Source: AP-15 sp963814865 | GTDB lineage: Bacteria > Pseudomonadota > Alphaproteobacteria > ATCC43930 > CGMCC-115725 | Direction of reading: 5' to 3' | DNA: 64,000 bases | NCBI GenBank assembly: GCA_963814865.1 | Contig: CAWFEN010000014.1 | Coordinates: forward strand, 1,054,001-1,118,000 | Part shown: positions 45,940 to 55,500 of the stretch, in pieces | Layout of the letters: each line of letters begins with the position of its first letter | Numbering within the stretch: position 1 is the stretch's first letter | The notes under the pieces: generated by a model | What the model was told of the DNA's origin: nothing | What the model saw: only the letters and a program-made list of their open reading frames with translations | Databases searched by the model: none | Program-made: the position numbers and the translations under genes

Positions 45940-47200
45940 TCAGGCCGTGAGCCGTGCCCGGACGCGATCGAACGCTTCGAGCTGGCCCAGCGGCCCGACC
46001 GCGGCGAGCGTCGGCGGCGCCGTGCGCCAGCGCGCGACGACGCGGCCGATCGCGGCGTCATCGACCGCCTCGATGCGGCGCACGACTTCCGGCGGATCGA
46101 ACGGCGTACCATAAATCAACAGATGCTGGGCCAGCTGCTCGCAGCGCGCCGAGGTGCTTTCGAGCGACATCAAGAGCCCGGCCTTCATCTGCGCCTTCGC
46201 GCGGTTGAGCTCGACCTCGGTCAGCCCGTCGGCGAGCCGCATCGCCTCCTCGCACAGCGCGGGCACCAGCTCGGCCGCTTCGGCCTCGCCGGTGCCGGCA
46301 TAGATGCCGAACAGCCCGCCATCGCGATAGCTGTGAATAAATGAATGGATCGCGTAGACGAGGCCCCGCTTTTCGCGGATTTCCTGAAACAGCCGCGAGG
46401 ACATGCCGCCGCCGAACGCCGTCGCCAGCACCGAGGCGGCATAATAGTCGGGATCGCCGAGCACCGGACCGGGAAAGCCCAGGACCAGGTGCAGCTGCTC
46501 GAGATCGCGTTGCTCGCGCCGGTCGCCGCCGGCATAGCGCGCGGGCTCGGTGGCGACCGCGCGGTCGGCCGGCATATCGCAGAGCAGCCTTTGCGGCGAG
46601 TTCGACGATGCCGTCGTGCTCGAGGTTGCCGGACGCCGTCAGCACCATTCGGCGCGCGCCGTAATGATCGCGCAGATAGGCGACGACCGCGTCGCGTTCG
46701 AGCCGGCGGATGATCTCCGGCCGGCCCAGCACCGGCCGCCCCATCGCCTGGTCGGGAAAAGCGCATTCCTGAAAATGATCGAAGATGATGTCGTCGGGAG
46801 TGTCGTTGGCCTGGCCGATCTCCTGCAGGATCACCGTCCGCTCGCGTTCGAGCTCGGCCGGCTCGAAGGTCGAGCACTGCAGGATGTCGGCCAGGATATC
46901 GAGGGCGAGCGGGACATCCTCCTTCAGCACCTTGGCGTAATAGGCGGTGCTTTCGCGCGAGGTATAGGCGTTCAGATGGCCGCCGACCGCCTCGATCTCC
47001 TCAGCGATGACGAGAGCACTGCGCCGCTCGGTGCCCTTGAAGGCCATGTGCTCGAGAAAATGCGCGACGCCGTTGATCTCGGCCGGCTCATGCCTCGTGC
47101 CGACATCGACCCAGACGCCGAGCGAAACCGTGTCGACGGTTTCGACCCGGTCGGTGGCGATCCGCAACCCGTTCGCCAGAGTGGAAATGCGCGTGGTCAT
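45940..47200 (-). CDS. M16-family zinc peptidase (one-base frameshift near 46588)
   Basis: About 419 residues when repaired. The N-terminal half has the inverted zinc motif AHFLEHMAF (HxxEH) with the distal Glu region ERTVILQEIGQANDTPDD. The C-terminal half, from LLCDMPADRAVATEP, has FGGGMSSRLFQEIREKRGLVY. The join lies at the CC at 46588-46589 (coding GG): removing one base gives AAKLLCDMPA. It resembles PqqL/YmxG-type processing peptidases; the substrate is unknown. The start overlaps the thrC stop as ATGA. Confidence 0.89.
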
Positions 47201-48621
47201 GCTGTTCTCCCTGCGCGCCGCGCATGGGCGCGGATAAAGCGCACCACCGCGGCGAGATCATTGGGCAGCACCGTCAGCCGCTCGCGCCGCTCGAGGAGGT
47301 CGCCGAGCGCGGGCGGCAATGCCGGCCGGATGCCGGTAGCACGCTCGACCGCCTCCGGGAATTTCGCCGGGTGGGCGCAGGCCAATGCGACCATCGGCGC
47401 GGCGCCCCGGTGCCTGCCGATCTCGGCGCGCGCAGCAGCGACCGCGACCGCGGTATGCGGGTCGATCAGCGCGCCCGACCGGGCATAGGTTTGGGCGATG
47501 GTCTGCATCGTCGTAGTGTCGCCGACCTTGTGGGCGGAAAACAAGCCGCGCGCCGCGCGCCAAGCCTGATCGTCCTCGGGGAGCGTGCCATTGCTGCGGA
47601 AGAGTCGGATCGCCTCGCCGACCGCAGCGCCGCTGCGGCCCTTGAGCTCAAACAGCAGGCGCTCGAAATTGCTCGATATCTGGATATCCATGCTCGGGCT
47701 CAGGCTCGGCTCGACCGGCGCGATCGCCATGTGCCCGGTTGCAAAATAGCGGGCGAGAATGTCGTTGCGGTTGGTGCCGATCACCAGATGCTCGATCGGC
47801 AATCCCATCCGACGCGCAATGTGCCCGGCGTAGACATTGCCGAAATTGCCGGTCGGCACGCTGAACGAGATCGGCCGGGCCGGGGTGCCGAGTGCGGCTC
47901 CGGCAGCAAAATAGTAGACGGTTTGCGCTGCGATTCGCGCCCAGTTGATCGAATTGACGGCGGCGAGATTGATCTCGCGGCGCAGCACCCGGTCGGCGAA
48001 CAGCGCTTTGACGAGATCCTGGCAGTCGTCGAAGGTGCCCTCGATCGCGACCGCATGCGCATTGGCCGCGGCGACGGTCGTCATCTGCCGGCGCTGGATT
48101 TCGGAGACCCGGCGGTGCGGGTAAAGGATGAAAATGTCGATGGCGTCGCGGTCGCGGCAGGCCTCGATCGCAGCAGAACCGGTATCGCCCGAGGTCGCAC
48201 CGACGATCGTCACATGCTCTTGCCGCCGCGCCAGCACCGTATCGAACAGCCGGCCGACCAGCTGGAGCGCCAAATCCTTGAAGGCGAGCGTCGGGCCGTG
48301 AAAAAGCTCCAACAGCCACAGCCGCTCGTCGAGCTGCACCAGAGGCGCCACCGCGGCGTGGCCGAACCCCTGATAGGCCGCTGCCGCGAGGCGGCGCAAT
48401 TCGGCCGCGGAAACCGTCTTGCCGGCGAAGAGCGCGACAATTCGGGCGGCCAGCTCGGCATAGGGAAGACCGGCATGGCTGCGCAGGGTCTCGATCCCGA
48501 GCGACGGCACCCGCTCCGGCACGTAAAGCCCGCCATCCTCGGCAAGGCCGGCGAGCAGCACGTCTTCGAATGAAAACGTGCGCGGTGACGGGTCAAGGTC
48601 GCGAGTGCTGAGATAACGCAC
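47197..48621 (-). CDS. thrC: Threonine synthase
   Basis: 474 residues of the longer (type 2) threonine synthase class, PLP-dependent, converting O-phosphohomoserine to threonine. The N-terminus MRYLSTRD starts typically; the PLP Lys is in GPTLAFKDLALQLVG, the phosphate/Ser-Thr loop is VGATSGDTGSAAIE and the glycine-rich loop is SVPTGNFGNVYAGHIA. It heads a thrC - M16 peptidase - acetyltransferase run. Upstream is a 337-base region shared with the divergent MATE leader. Confidence 0.96.
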   Translation of the reverse strand: MRYLSTRDLDPSPRTFSFEDVLLAGLAEDGGLYVPERVPSLGIETLRSHAGLPYAELAARIVALFAGKTVSAAELRRLAAAAYQGFGHAAVAPLVQLDERLWLLELFHGPTLAFKDLALQLVGRLFDTVLARRQEHVTIVGATSGDTGSAAIEACRDRDAIDIFILYPHRRVSEIQRRQMTTVAAANAHAVAIEGTFDDCQDLVKALFADRVLRREINLAAVNSINWARIAAQTVYYFAAGAALGTPARPISFSVPTGNFGNVYAGHIARRMGLPIEHLVIGTNRNDILARYFATGHMAIAPVEPSLSPSMDIQISSNFERLLFELKGRSGAAVGEAIRLFRSNGTLPEDDQAWRAARGLFSAHKVGDTTTMQTIAQTYARSGALIDPHTAVAVAAARAEIGRHRGAAPMVALACAHPAKFPEAVERATGIRPALPPALGDLLERRERLTVLPNDLAAVVRFIRAHARRAGRTA

Positions 48622-48722
48622 GAAACCGATTCCGATCGAGATGCCGGAAGCCTATCGCCGCCGCGACGCCGCCGCAATCAACGTCCGGCCCCTCGGGCAG
48701 CTCGTCCTAGGACAGCACGCTG

Positions 48723-48751
48723 TTGACGCATTCTTGTCGCCGCTCTAGAAA
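48723..48751 (+). promoter_or_regulatory. Promoter of the MATE leader transcript
   Basis: TTGACG (48723-48728) and TAGAAA (48746-48751) are spaced by exactly 17 bases, one of the best sigma-70 type matches in the window. The expected start point is around 48757-48759, at the ATG of a short leader ORF, so translation would be leaderless. Confidence 0.65.
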
Positions 48752-48757
48752 CCGCCC

Positions 48758-48841
48758 ATGGATTGCGCACTCCGACGCCTGATGACGACGATCGATTCGC
48801 GCGGCGTTGCCGCGGGGCCTGATGGGATGCGCGTGCACTGA
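48758..48841 (+). CDS. Putative 27-residue leader peptide
   Basis: A short ORF, ATG 48758 to TGA 48839-48841, with peptide MDCALRRLMTTID then SRGVAAGPDGMRVH. It begins where the promoter at 48723-48751 would start transcription, so it is probably leaderless. Codons 10-12 are Thr-Thr-Ile. The hairpin GCGGC-GTT-GCCGC (48801-48813) lies inside it, and GCGGGGCC (48812-48819) can pair with the 5' arm of the terminator that follows. This is the layout of a ribosome-controlled attenuator. No similarity to a known leader peptide is recognised. Confidence 0.5.
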   Translation: MDCALRRLMTTIDSRGVAAGPDGMRVH

Positions 48842-48864
48842 ACACCTCCAACACGCGACCATAC

Positions 48865-48900
48865 GGGCCCCGCCGGTACCGGTCGGGGCCCTTCTGTTTT
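48865..48900 (+). terminator. Intrinsic terminator, probably an attenuator, ahead of the MATE gene
   Basis: GGGCCCCG (48865-48872) pairs with CGGGGCCC (48884-48891), with an inner CCGGTACCGG, followed by TTCTGTTTT. It stands 24 bases after the leader ORF stop and 58 bases before the MATE start. Its 5' arm is also complementary to 48812-48819, giving an alternative antiterminator pairing. Confidence 0.75.
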
Positions 48901-48958
48901 CCAGGGCCCTGTCCCGGAGATCGGCGACGGCGCCGTGATCGAGAACAGAGAGAACCGG

Positions 48959-50377
48959 ATGGAACCCGTCGGTCCGCCCGCTCGGCGCCGCCTCGGCGCC
49001 GCCGGGGCCGGCATTGGCCTGGAGCTTCGCGCGACCCTTGCCCTCGCAGTGCCGCTCGCGGCCGCCAACCTCGCGCAGATGGCGATGAACGTCACCAACA
49101 CGGTGATGGTCGGGCGTCTCGGTGCGATGCCGCTGGCTGCCGCCGGGCTCGGCGGGACGCTTTATTTCACCGGCGGCGTCATGCTCCAGGGCATCCTCTT
49201 CGCCGTGGCACCCCTCGTCGCGCATGCGTTCGGCACCGGCGATCGCGACGCGGCCGGTCGGATCGCCGGCGCCGGGCTCGCGCTCGCTATCCTGCTGGCG
49301 CTGCCCTTCGTCGCCGCGGTGGCGAGTGCCGATCGCCTGCTCCGGGCGTTGGGCTACAATGCGGCGCTCGTCGCCGAGATCGGCCGCTATTTGCGGGCGA
49401 TCGCCTGGGGCGGCCCGGCTTTTCTCGGCTTTGCGGTGCTGCGCAGCCTGCTTGCCGCGCTGTTGCACACGCGTTCCATGATGGCGGTGCTGCTGATCTG
49501 CGTCGCCGGCAATGCGGCGCTGAACTGGGTGCTGATCTTCGGCCATCTCGGTGCGCCGCCTCTCGGCGTGGCCGGCTCGGGCTATGCGAGCGCGATCAAT
49601 CAGTGGCTGATGCTCGCCGGTCTGGCGCTGTGCATCCGCATCATGCCTCGCCTCGCGGGTTTGCACGTGCTGCGTAACGCCTTTGCCGCAAACGGCACGC
49701 AGCTGGTGAGGATCCTCCGTCTCGGTTTGCCGATCGGCGGTATACGGGGGATCGAGGTCGGCGTTTTCGCGACCGTCGGCATCATGATGGGCCTTTTAGG
49801 GGCGGCTGCGCTTGGGGCGTATCAACTCGTCCTGAATTGCGCGAGCATTTCCTTTATGGTGCCGCTGGGTCTCGGCCAGGCCAGCACCGTCCGGATCTCC
49901 TATGAGCTGGGCGCCGGTCGAGCGCTCGCGGCGCGCCGAGCCGGCTTTGTGGCACTCGCCCTCGGGACCGGGTTCATGAGTGCGACCGCGGTGGTGATGT
50001 GGACGCTGCCGCAGGCCATCATCGCGGTCTATGTCGACATCGCCGACCCGGCCAATCGCGAAATCGTGCAGATCGCGCGGCGCCTGCTCGCGATTACCGC
50101 GCTGTTCCAGGTGTTCGACGGGATGCAGGCGATCGCCGCCGGAGCGTTGCGCGGCTACAGGGACACCATGGTGCCGATGCTGCTGGCCATCTTCGGTTAT
50201 TGGGGCGCCGGTTTCGCCGGCGGCTGGCTGCTCGCGTTTCCGCTCGGCTACGGCGCTGTCGGCCTGTGGTGGGGCCTCGCGCTTGGGCTGGCGGTCGTCG
50301 CCGTCCTGCTGACCCTGCGCTTGCATCGTCTCGCCCGCCCGCGCCGCCGGCAGGCTGCCGCGGTCGCCCCGCACTGA
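48959..50377 (+). CDS. MATE-family multidrug efflux transporter (NorM type)
   Basis: 472 residues from ATG 48959, preceded by AGAGAGA at a good distance; a GTG at 48935 would add eight residues. About twelve membrane helices form two pseudo-symmetric halves (ATLALAVPLAAANLAQMAM with NTVMVGRLGAMPLAAAGLG in the first; LRLGLPIGGIRGIEVGVFA with GAYQLVLNCASISFMVPLG in the second). It exports cationic drugs or metabolites in exchange for Na+ or H+. Expression is probably controlled by the upstream leader and terminator. Confidence 0.93.
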   Translation: MEPVGPPARRRLGAAGAGIGLELRATLALAVPLAAANLAQMAMNVTNTVMVGRLGAMPLAAAGLGGTLYFTGGVMLQGILFAVAPLVAHAFGTGDRDAAGRIAGAGLALAILLALPFVAAVASADRLLRALGYNAALVAEIGRYLRAIAWGGPAFLGFAVLRSLLAALLHTRSMMAVLLICVAGNAALNWVLIFGHLGAPPLGVAGSGYASAINQWLMLAGLALCIRIMPRLAGLHVLRNAFAANGTQLVRILRLGLPIGGIRGIEVGVFATVGIMMGLLGAAALGAYQLVLNCASISFMVPLGLGQASTVRISYELGAGRALAARRAGFVALALGTGFMSATAVVMWTLPQAIIAVYVDIADPANREIVQIARRLLAITALFQVFDGMQAIAAGALRGYRDTMVPMLLAIFGYWGAGFAGGWLLAFPLGYGAVGLWWGLALGLAVVAVLLTLRLHRLARPRRRQAAAVAPH

Positions 50378-50413
50378 CAAGCTCGGCGCGGCGCTCCGTG
50401 ACTTCGAGGTGGC

Positions 50414-51421
50414 TCAATAAGTCTGAAACACTTGTTGGAGGGCGGCGATGTCGCTGGTCGTCGACAACGCGAGCATCAATAGGATGCGGGCCTTCTGCGG
50501 GCTGAAATCCTCGCCGGCGACGATGCCGCTCTCGCGCAGGCGGCGGCGCGGAGCAACCCGGCCGCTGGCGGCGCGGCTGCATTGCACGACGACGACCCCC
50601 GACTTTGCCGCGCGCTCGAATGCCGCGCGTTGTTCGGGGGTCGGGCTCCCCGGCGCGAACCCGGCCGAGACGATCCCGCGGGCGCCGGCGGCAACCGCCG
50701 CGTCGACCAGCGCGCCATCGGCGCCGGCATAGGAATAGACGATGTCGACCCGCGGCAGCGGCTCGGCGAAATCGAGCGCGGCAAATGGCGTGTCGGGCAT
50801 GTGGGCGCCGAGCGGGGCGCGGTAGAAATGCACGCCGTCGCCGTCGACATGGCCGAGCGCGCCGAAATCGAGCGAGCGAAATGTCTGCACCCGATAGGTC
50901 GAGGTCTTGACCACGTCGCGCGCGGCGTGGATCTCGTCGTTGAGCACGGCCAGCACGCCCTTGCCGCGCGCCTCCGGCGAGCCGGCGACGCGCAGGGCAT
51001 TGACCAGGTTCATGCCGGCATCGGTGCCGAGCGCGCTCGCCGGGCGCTGCGCCCCGACCAGCACCACCGGTTGGGTCACCCGTAATGTCAGGTTGAGGAA
51101 AAAGCCGGTCTCTTCGAGCGTCGCCGTCCCGTGCGGGATCACGAAACCGGCGATCGCCGGATCGTCTTTCGCGAGCCGGTGGATCAGCGCCCTGAGCTCG
51201 ATCCAGTCCTTGGGACCGATATCGGTGCTGCCGACCTGGCGGAAGGTGACGGTGATCGGAGCGGCGACGAGCCGGGTCTCGGGAAAACGGTCGAGCAATG
51301 CCTCGGATGTCAGCTTCTGACCGAAATCGGGATAATCGAGCACGTCGAGGCTCGATGCCCCGAGCGAGGAGATCGTGCCGCCGGTGCCGATGACGGCAAT
51401 GCGGGGCAGGGCTGTAATCAT
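50414..51421 (-). CDS. L-asparaginase family protein with an altered second active-site motif
   Basis: 335 residues. The first motif is IAVIGTGGTISSLG with the nucleophile-type Thr16. The second is VIPHGTATLEETGFFLNLTL, where the usual HGTDT reads HGTAT: Ala100 replaces the catalytic-triad Asp. The Lys region is kept (ARDVVKTSTYRVQTF). It should hydrolyse asparagine or a related amide, but the missing Asp makes the activity uncertain; similar HGTAT forms may be a real subfamily. It starts 7 bases after livF on the same strand, so it is likely co-transcribed with the importer. Confidence 0.88.
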   Translation of the reverse strand: MITALPRIAVIGTGGTISSLGASSLDVLDYPDFGQKLTSEALLDRFPETRLVAAPITVTFRQVGSTDIGPKDWIELRALIHRLAKDDPAIAGFVIPHGTATLEETGFFLNLTLRVTQPVVLVGAQRPASALGTDAGMNLVNALRVAGSPEARGKGVLAVLNDEIHAARDVVKTSTYRVQTFRSLDFGALGHVDGDGVHFYRAPLGAHMPDTPFAALDFAEPLPRVDIVYSYAGADGALVDAAVAAGARGIVSAGFAPGSPTPEQRAAFERAAKSGVVVVQCSRAASGRVAPRRRLRESGIVAGEDFSPQKARILLMLALSTTSDIAALQQVFQTY

Positions 51422-51428
51422 CCGATCC

Positions 51429-52223
51429 TCACGACAGCCAGCGCTTGCGGCGGCGGTAGTGCTTGAGGTCGCGGTAGGATTTGCGGGCGCCGACCTCGTT
51501 GAGCCCGAGGTAGAATTCCTTGATGTCGGAGTTCTGCCGCAACGCCTCGACCGGCCCTTCGAGAACGATGCGGCCGTTCTCCATGACATAGCCGTGGTCG
51601 GCGATATCGAGCGCCAGGGCGGCGTTCTGCTCGACGAGGAGCACCGTCAGATTTCGCTCGTCGCGCAACCGGCGGATCGTCGAAAAGATCTCCTCGATGA
51701 CGAGCGGCGCCAGGCCCAGCGACGGCTCGTCGAGGAGGACGACCTTGGGGTCGGACATCAAGGCCCGGCCGATCACCAGCATCTGCTGCTCGCCGCCCGA
51801 AAGATAGCCGGCCCGGTGGCCGCGCCGCCCCTGGAGCGCCGGAAACATGTCGCAAACCCGATCGATGCCTTCCCTGATCCCCGCGGCATCGTTCCTCGTA
51901 TGCGCGCCGGCGACCAGGTTCTCCTCGACTGTCAGGTTCTCGAACACGCGCCTGCCCTCGAAGACCTGGGTCACGCCGCGCCTGACGACATTGTGCGGTG
52001 CGAGCCGGTCGAGCCGTTCGCCGTCGAGCTCGACGCTGCCCTTGGTCACCTCGCCGCGCTCGGCGCGCAACAGGCCGGAAATCGCCTTGAGGGTCGTCGT
52101 CTTGCCGGCGCCGTTGGCGCCGAGGAGGGTGGTGATGCGGCCCTCCTCGGCCACCAGAGACACGCCTCGCAACACCAGGATGACGCCATCATAGACGACC
52201 TCGATGTTGTTCAGCGCCAGCAT
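51429..52223 (-). CDS. livF: Branched-chain-type ABC importer ATPase LivF
   Basis: 264 residues. Walker A TTLLGANGAGKTTTLKAISG, signature YLSGGEQQMLVIGRAL, Walker B VVLLDEPSLGLAPLV and switch LLVEQNAAL are typical of LivF. The tail after residue 235 (GLNEVGARKSYRDLKHYRRR) is longer than in E. coli and fits the longer forms found with ligase-containing clusters. It lies 12 bases after the binding-protein gene. Confidence 0.93.
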   Translation of the reverse strand: MLALNNIEVVYDGVILVLRGVSLVAEEGRITTLLGANGAGKTTTLKAISGLLRAERGEVTKGSVELDGERLDRLAPHNVVRRGVTQVFEGRRVFENLTVEENLVAGAHTRNDAAGIREGIDRVCDMFPALQGRRGHRAGYLSGGEQQMLVIGRALMSDPKVVLLDEPSLGLAPLVIEEIFSTIRRLRDERNLTVLLVEQNAALALDIADHGYVMENGRIVLEGPVEALRQNSDIKEFYLGLNEVGARKSYRDLKHYRRRKRWLS

Positions 52224-52235
52224 CGCGCGCGGCCG

Positions 52236-53483
52236 CTATTCGGCGGTCTTGACCGCGTTCTCGACGACGTCCCGATAGGCGCGGAACCAATCCGTCTCCT
52301 TGACGAACTTGCCGTCATGGACCTGGAAGATCTGCACCCAGCCGCCGCCTTCGTGGTCGGTCGGCGTGATCTGCAGCGGCGGGACCAGGCCGCCCAAGGT
52401 GTAGTCGTGAATTTGTTCCAGGCCCTCTTTGATCTGCGGACCGGTCGGCTTCTGGCCGCCGCTGATCTTGAGCGCGTTCTTGATCGCTTCGACCTGAATT
52501 GCCGCCTGCAGCAGGCCGCGGTTGTAGATGACCGTATCATCCATCGTCGCCGGCGGCTCCTTGCCTTCCTTCTTGTACATCTCCTTGATCTGCTGGCGGA
52601 CCGGATAGTCGTCGCCGGCGCCAGCGAACTGCATCGTGTTGTAGCCTTCGGCAACGCCCCACCCGCCGGCCGCCTTGATGTCGGCTTCGGCCGAGGCCCA
52701 GACGAGGCCGAGGACCTTGTTCAGCGGGTAGCCGGCGCCTTTCAGCCCCTTGATCAGCACCGAGGGCGAGCGGCCGAACAGGTGGGCGATCACGAAGTCC
52801 GGATGATAGCGCTGCGTGATGTCGAGGATCTGCGCGCCCAGCTCGACCCCCGGCGGCGGCACGGCGAAGGTGCGCAGCTCGAAGCCTTCCGACTTTTGCA
52901 GGGCGTCGATGATCGGCAGCGGCTCCTTGCCGGCCGGGTTGTCGTAATAGACATAGGCGATCTTTTTGCCCTTCAGGCTGCCGCCCAGCTTGTCCTTGGC
53001 AAACTCGACCGCCGCCGCGCCCTGCGACCAGTAGGTCGCGGCGATCGGGAACAGGTAGGGATAGCGGGTGCCGTCTGCCGCGGCCGAGATGCCGAAGCCC
53101 GGCGAGGTCGTCGGCATCTTGTCCTGTTCGAGCCGCTGGTTCAGCGCCACGGTCTGCGGGGTGCCGTAGAGCGTCATCATGACGACGCCCATCTGCTTCT
53201 GGCGCTCATAGGCCTCGATCCCCTGCGGGACCTTGTACTGGTTGTCGATCTCGTCGCCGCGGATGGTCCAGCCGTCGACCCCGCCTTCGGCGTTGATCAG
53301 CTTGTAGTAGTCCTGCTCCGCCGGGCACAGCACCGTGCCGACAATCTGGGTCGGACCGGTGCGGTCGCACTGGTCGCCGATGATCAGCTCCTTGGCCTGC
53401 GCCGCCGTGCTGCCGGCGAGCCACAGCCCGGCCGCCGCGGCGATCGCCAGCGCCGGCATGCTTTTCGCTAAGATCGTCATCAT
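52236..53483 (-). CDS. Branched-chain-type ABC importer substrate-binding protein
   Basis: 415 residues with a Sec signal peptide (hydrophobic LAIAAAAGLWLAGST, probable cleavage after AQA near residue 30). The periplasmic binding fold type I is visible: LIIGDQCDRTGPTQIVG, YYKLINAEGGVDGWTIRG, and RTFAVPPPGVELGAQILDI. Ligand is unknown; relatives clustered with an acyl-CoA ligase often bind aromatic or aliphatic acids rather than Leu/Ile/Val. It lies between livM and livF. Confidence 0.9.
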   Translation of the reverse strand: MMTILAKSMPALAIAAAAGLWLAGSTAAQAKELIIGDQCDRTGPTQIVGTVLCPAEQDYYKLINAEGGVDGWTIRGDEIDNQYKVPQGIEAYERQKQMGVVMMTLYGTPQTVALNQRLEQDKMPTTSPGFGISAAADGTRYPYLFPIAATYWSQGAAAVEFAKDKLGGSLKGKKIAYVYYDNPAGKEPLPIIDALQKSEGFELRTFAVPPPGVELGAQILDITQRYHPDFVIAHLFGRSPSVLIKGLKGAGYPLNKVLGLVWASAEADIKAAGGWGVAEGYNTMQFAGAGDDYPVRQQIKEMYKKEGKEPPATMDDTVIYNRGLLQAAIQVEAIKNALKISGGQKPTGPQIKEGLEQIHDYTLGGLVPPLQITPTDHEGGGWVQIFQVHDGKFVKETDWFRAYRDVVENAVKTAE

Positions 53484-53507
53484 CGCTCCTCCCTTTACGC
53501 TTCCGAG

Positions 53508-54576
53508 TTAATAGGAAAATGGCCAGCCGCGGAAGTAGTTGCGGATGTTGCGCCACAGCCGGTTCAGGCCCTCCGGCTCGACCACCAGAAAGAAGATGAT
53601 CAATCCGCCGAAGATGACCAGCCGCAGATTGGGGACCACGTTGAGCAGATCGGCGTGCGAAAAGATGATGCCGCCGAACGAGTTGAGAAACCAGCGCGTC
53701 GCGATCGGCAGCAGGGTGACGAAGATCGCGCCGAAGACCGAGCCGAGCACCGAGCCGAGACCGCCGATGATCACCATCGCCAGGTAGTCGATCGACACGT
53801 CGATCTGGAACTGCTCATAATTGGCAATGCCGAGATAGTAGCTTTCGAGAACGCCGGCCACCCCGGCATAGAAGGACGAGATCGCGAACGCATAAAGCTT
53901 GTAGCGAAAAATATCGATGCCGATGATCTCGGCGGCGATGTCCTGGTCGCGGATGGCGATGAAGGCGCGGCCGATCCGGCTGCGCACCAAATTCAAGGTG
54001 CCGACCAGCGCCAGCACGACGAAGCACAACAAAAAGACATAGATGCCGCGCTCGGAGGTCAGCGCGACGCCGAAAATGGACGGGCGCGGTATCGTGATCG
54101 AAGCCTGCACGCCGCCCGAAATCCACTGCACGTGATTGATCGTCCACTCGATGATCAGCTGCGCCGCGAGCGTGGCGATCGCCAGATAAATCCCCTTGAT
54201 GCGCAATGACGGGATGCCGACGAGCGTGCCGATCAACGCCGCCATCAGCCCACCCGCAGGGATCGCCACCCAGAACGGCATGCCGAGGCGCACGATCAAA
54301 TTCGCCGCGGTGTAGGCGCCTACCGACATGAAAGCGCCATGTCCGATCGAGATCTGCCCGGTATAGCCGACAAGAATGTTGAGGCCGAGCGCCCCGACCA
54401 CCGCAATCAGGATCAGGTTCAAGACCGAGAGGTAATATTCGGCGAAGGTGAGCGGGACGACCACGATGAACAAATGCCGCCACCGCGGCCGTCGCCCATT
54501 GCGCGATCGGCAGCGGGTAAAGCGCCATGTCGGCGGCATAGCTGGTCTTGTAGATCCCGGCTTCGCGGTGGAACAT
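53508..54576 (-). CDS. livM: Branched-chain-type ABC importer permease LivM (one-base frameshift near 54472)
   Basis: About 355 residues when repaired. The first 35 codons (FHREAGIYKTSYAADMALY) read in one frame; from LFIVVVPLTFAEYYLSV on it continues in another. Removing one A from AAA at 54472-54474 (coding TTT) joins them. It has about ten membrane helices and the permease motif LNILVGYTGQISIGHGAFM. The final segment after LLNVVPNLRLVIFGGL is the common LivM tail. It starts 15 bases after livH. Confidence 0.89.
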
Positions 54577-54591
54577 GGCTCGGCCCCGCTC

Positions 54592-55491
54592 TCAGACGCG
54601 TTCGATCCGGCGCCGCCCGAAGATGCCCTCCGGACGGATCATCAGCACCGCGATCATCAGCAGATAGGGCACGAAATCCTTGGTGCCGCCGCCGACATAG
54701 GGGTCGAGGTAGCCGGCCGCCAGATTCTCGACGACGCCGATGATGAGCCCGCCGACGACCGCGCCGATGACCGAGTCGAGCCCGCCCAGGATCACCACCG
54801 GGAACACCTTGAGCCCGACCAGTGCCAGCTGGTTGTCGACCCCCAGCATCGCGCCCCAAACCACCCCGCCCAAGGCCGACACCGCCCCCGCCATCGCCCA
54901 GGCGAGGGCAAAATAGCGCTGGACATTGATGCCCATCGCCATCGCGACCTGCTGGCTGTCGGCGACCGCACGCATTGCCACGCCGATGCGGCTCTTCAGA
55001 AAAAACCAGGTGAAGGCGGCGAGAAAGACGATGCTGACACCGGCGCCGACGAGCTGCACCGGCGGCAGGTTGATCGGCCCGAGGACGATCGGCGTGTCGC
55101 CGACCGGCATCGCGATCGCCCGCGTGCCGGCGCCGAACAGCAGCACGGCGAGCCCTCTGAGGACGGCGGCGAGCCCGATCGTCGCCATTACGACGGCAAT
55201 GATCGGCCGGCCGATCAGCGGCCGCAGCACGACGCGCTCGAGCCCGAAGCCCAGCGCCACCATGCCGGCGACGGCGAGCAGCGCCGATGTCCAGAATGAC
55301 AGCCCGAAGATCCCTGCGGCGCCGGCGGCAATGAAGCCCGCGAACATGACGAACTCGCCCTGGGCAAAGTTGATCGCGTCCGTCGCCTTGTAGATCAGCA
55401 CGAAACCGAGCGCGATCAGCGCGTACATCAATCCGATCAGTACCCCATTGGTCACCAGGACCAGGGTGAACTGCCAGTCAATCCAGGACAT
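54592..55491 (-). CDS. livH: Branched-chain-type ABC importer permease LivH
   Basis: 299 residues with about eight membrane helices. Signatures: LMYALIALGFVLIYKATDAI, NFAQGEFVMFAGF, GFGLERVVLRPLIGRP, and the late KVFPVVILGGLDSVIGAVVGG that contacts the ATPase. With LivM, LivF, LivG and the binding protein it forms a complete importer. A 170 bp hairpin repeat lies just before its start, between it and the acyl-CoA ligase. Confidence 0.94.
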   Translation of the reverse strand: MSWIDWQFTLVLVTNGVLIGLMYALIALGFVLIYKATDAINFAQGEFVMFAGFIAAGAAGIFGLSFWTSALLAVAGMVALGFGLERVVLRPLIGRPIIAVVMATIGLAAVLRGLAVLLFGAGTRAIAMPVGDTPIVLGPINLPPVQLVGAGVSIVFLAAFTWFFLKSRIGVAMRAVADSQQVAMAMGINVQRYFALAWAMAGAVSALGGVVWGAMLGVDNQLALVGLKVFPVVILGGLDSVIGAVVGGLIIGVVENLAAGYLDPYVGGGTKDFVPYLLMIAVLMIRPEGIFGRRRIERV

Positions 55492-55500
55492 CGGCGCGTT

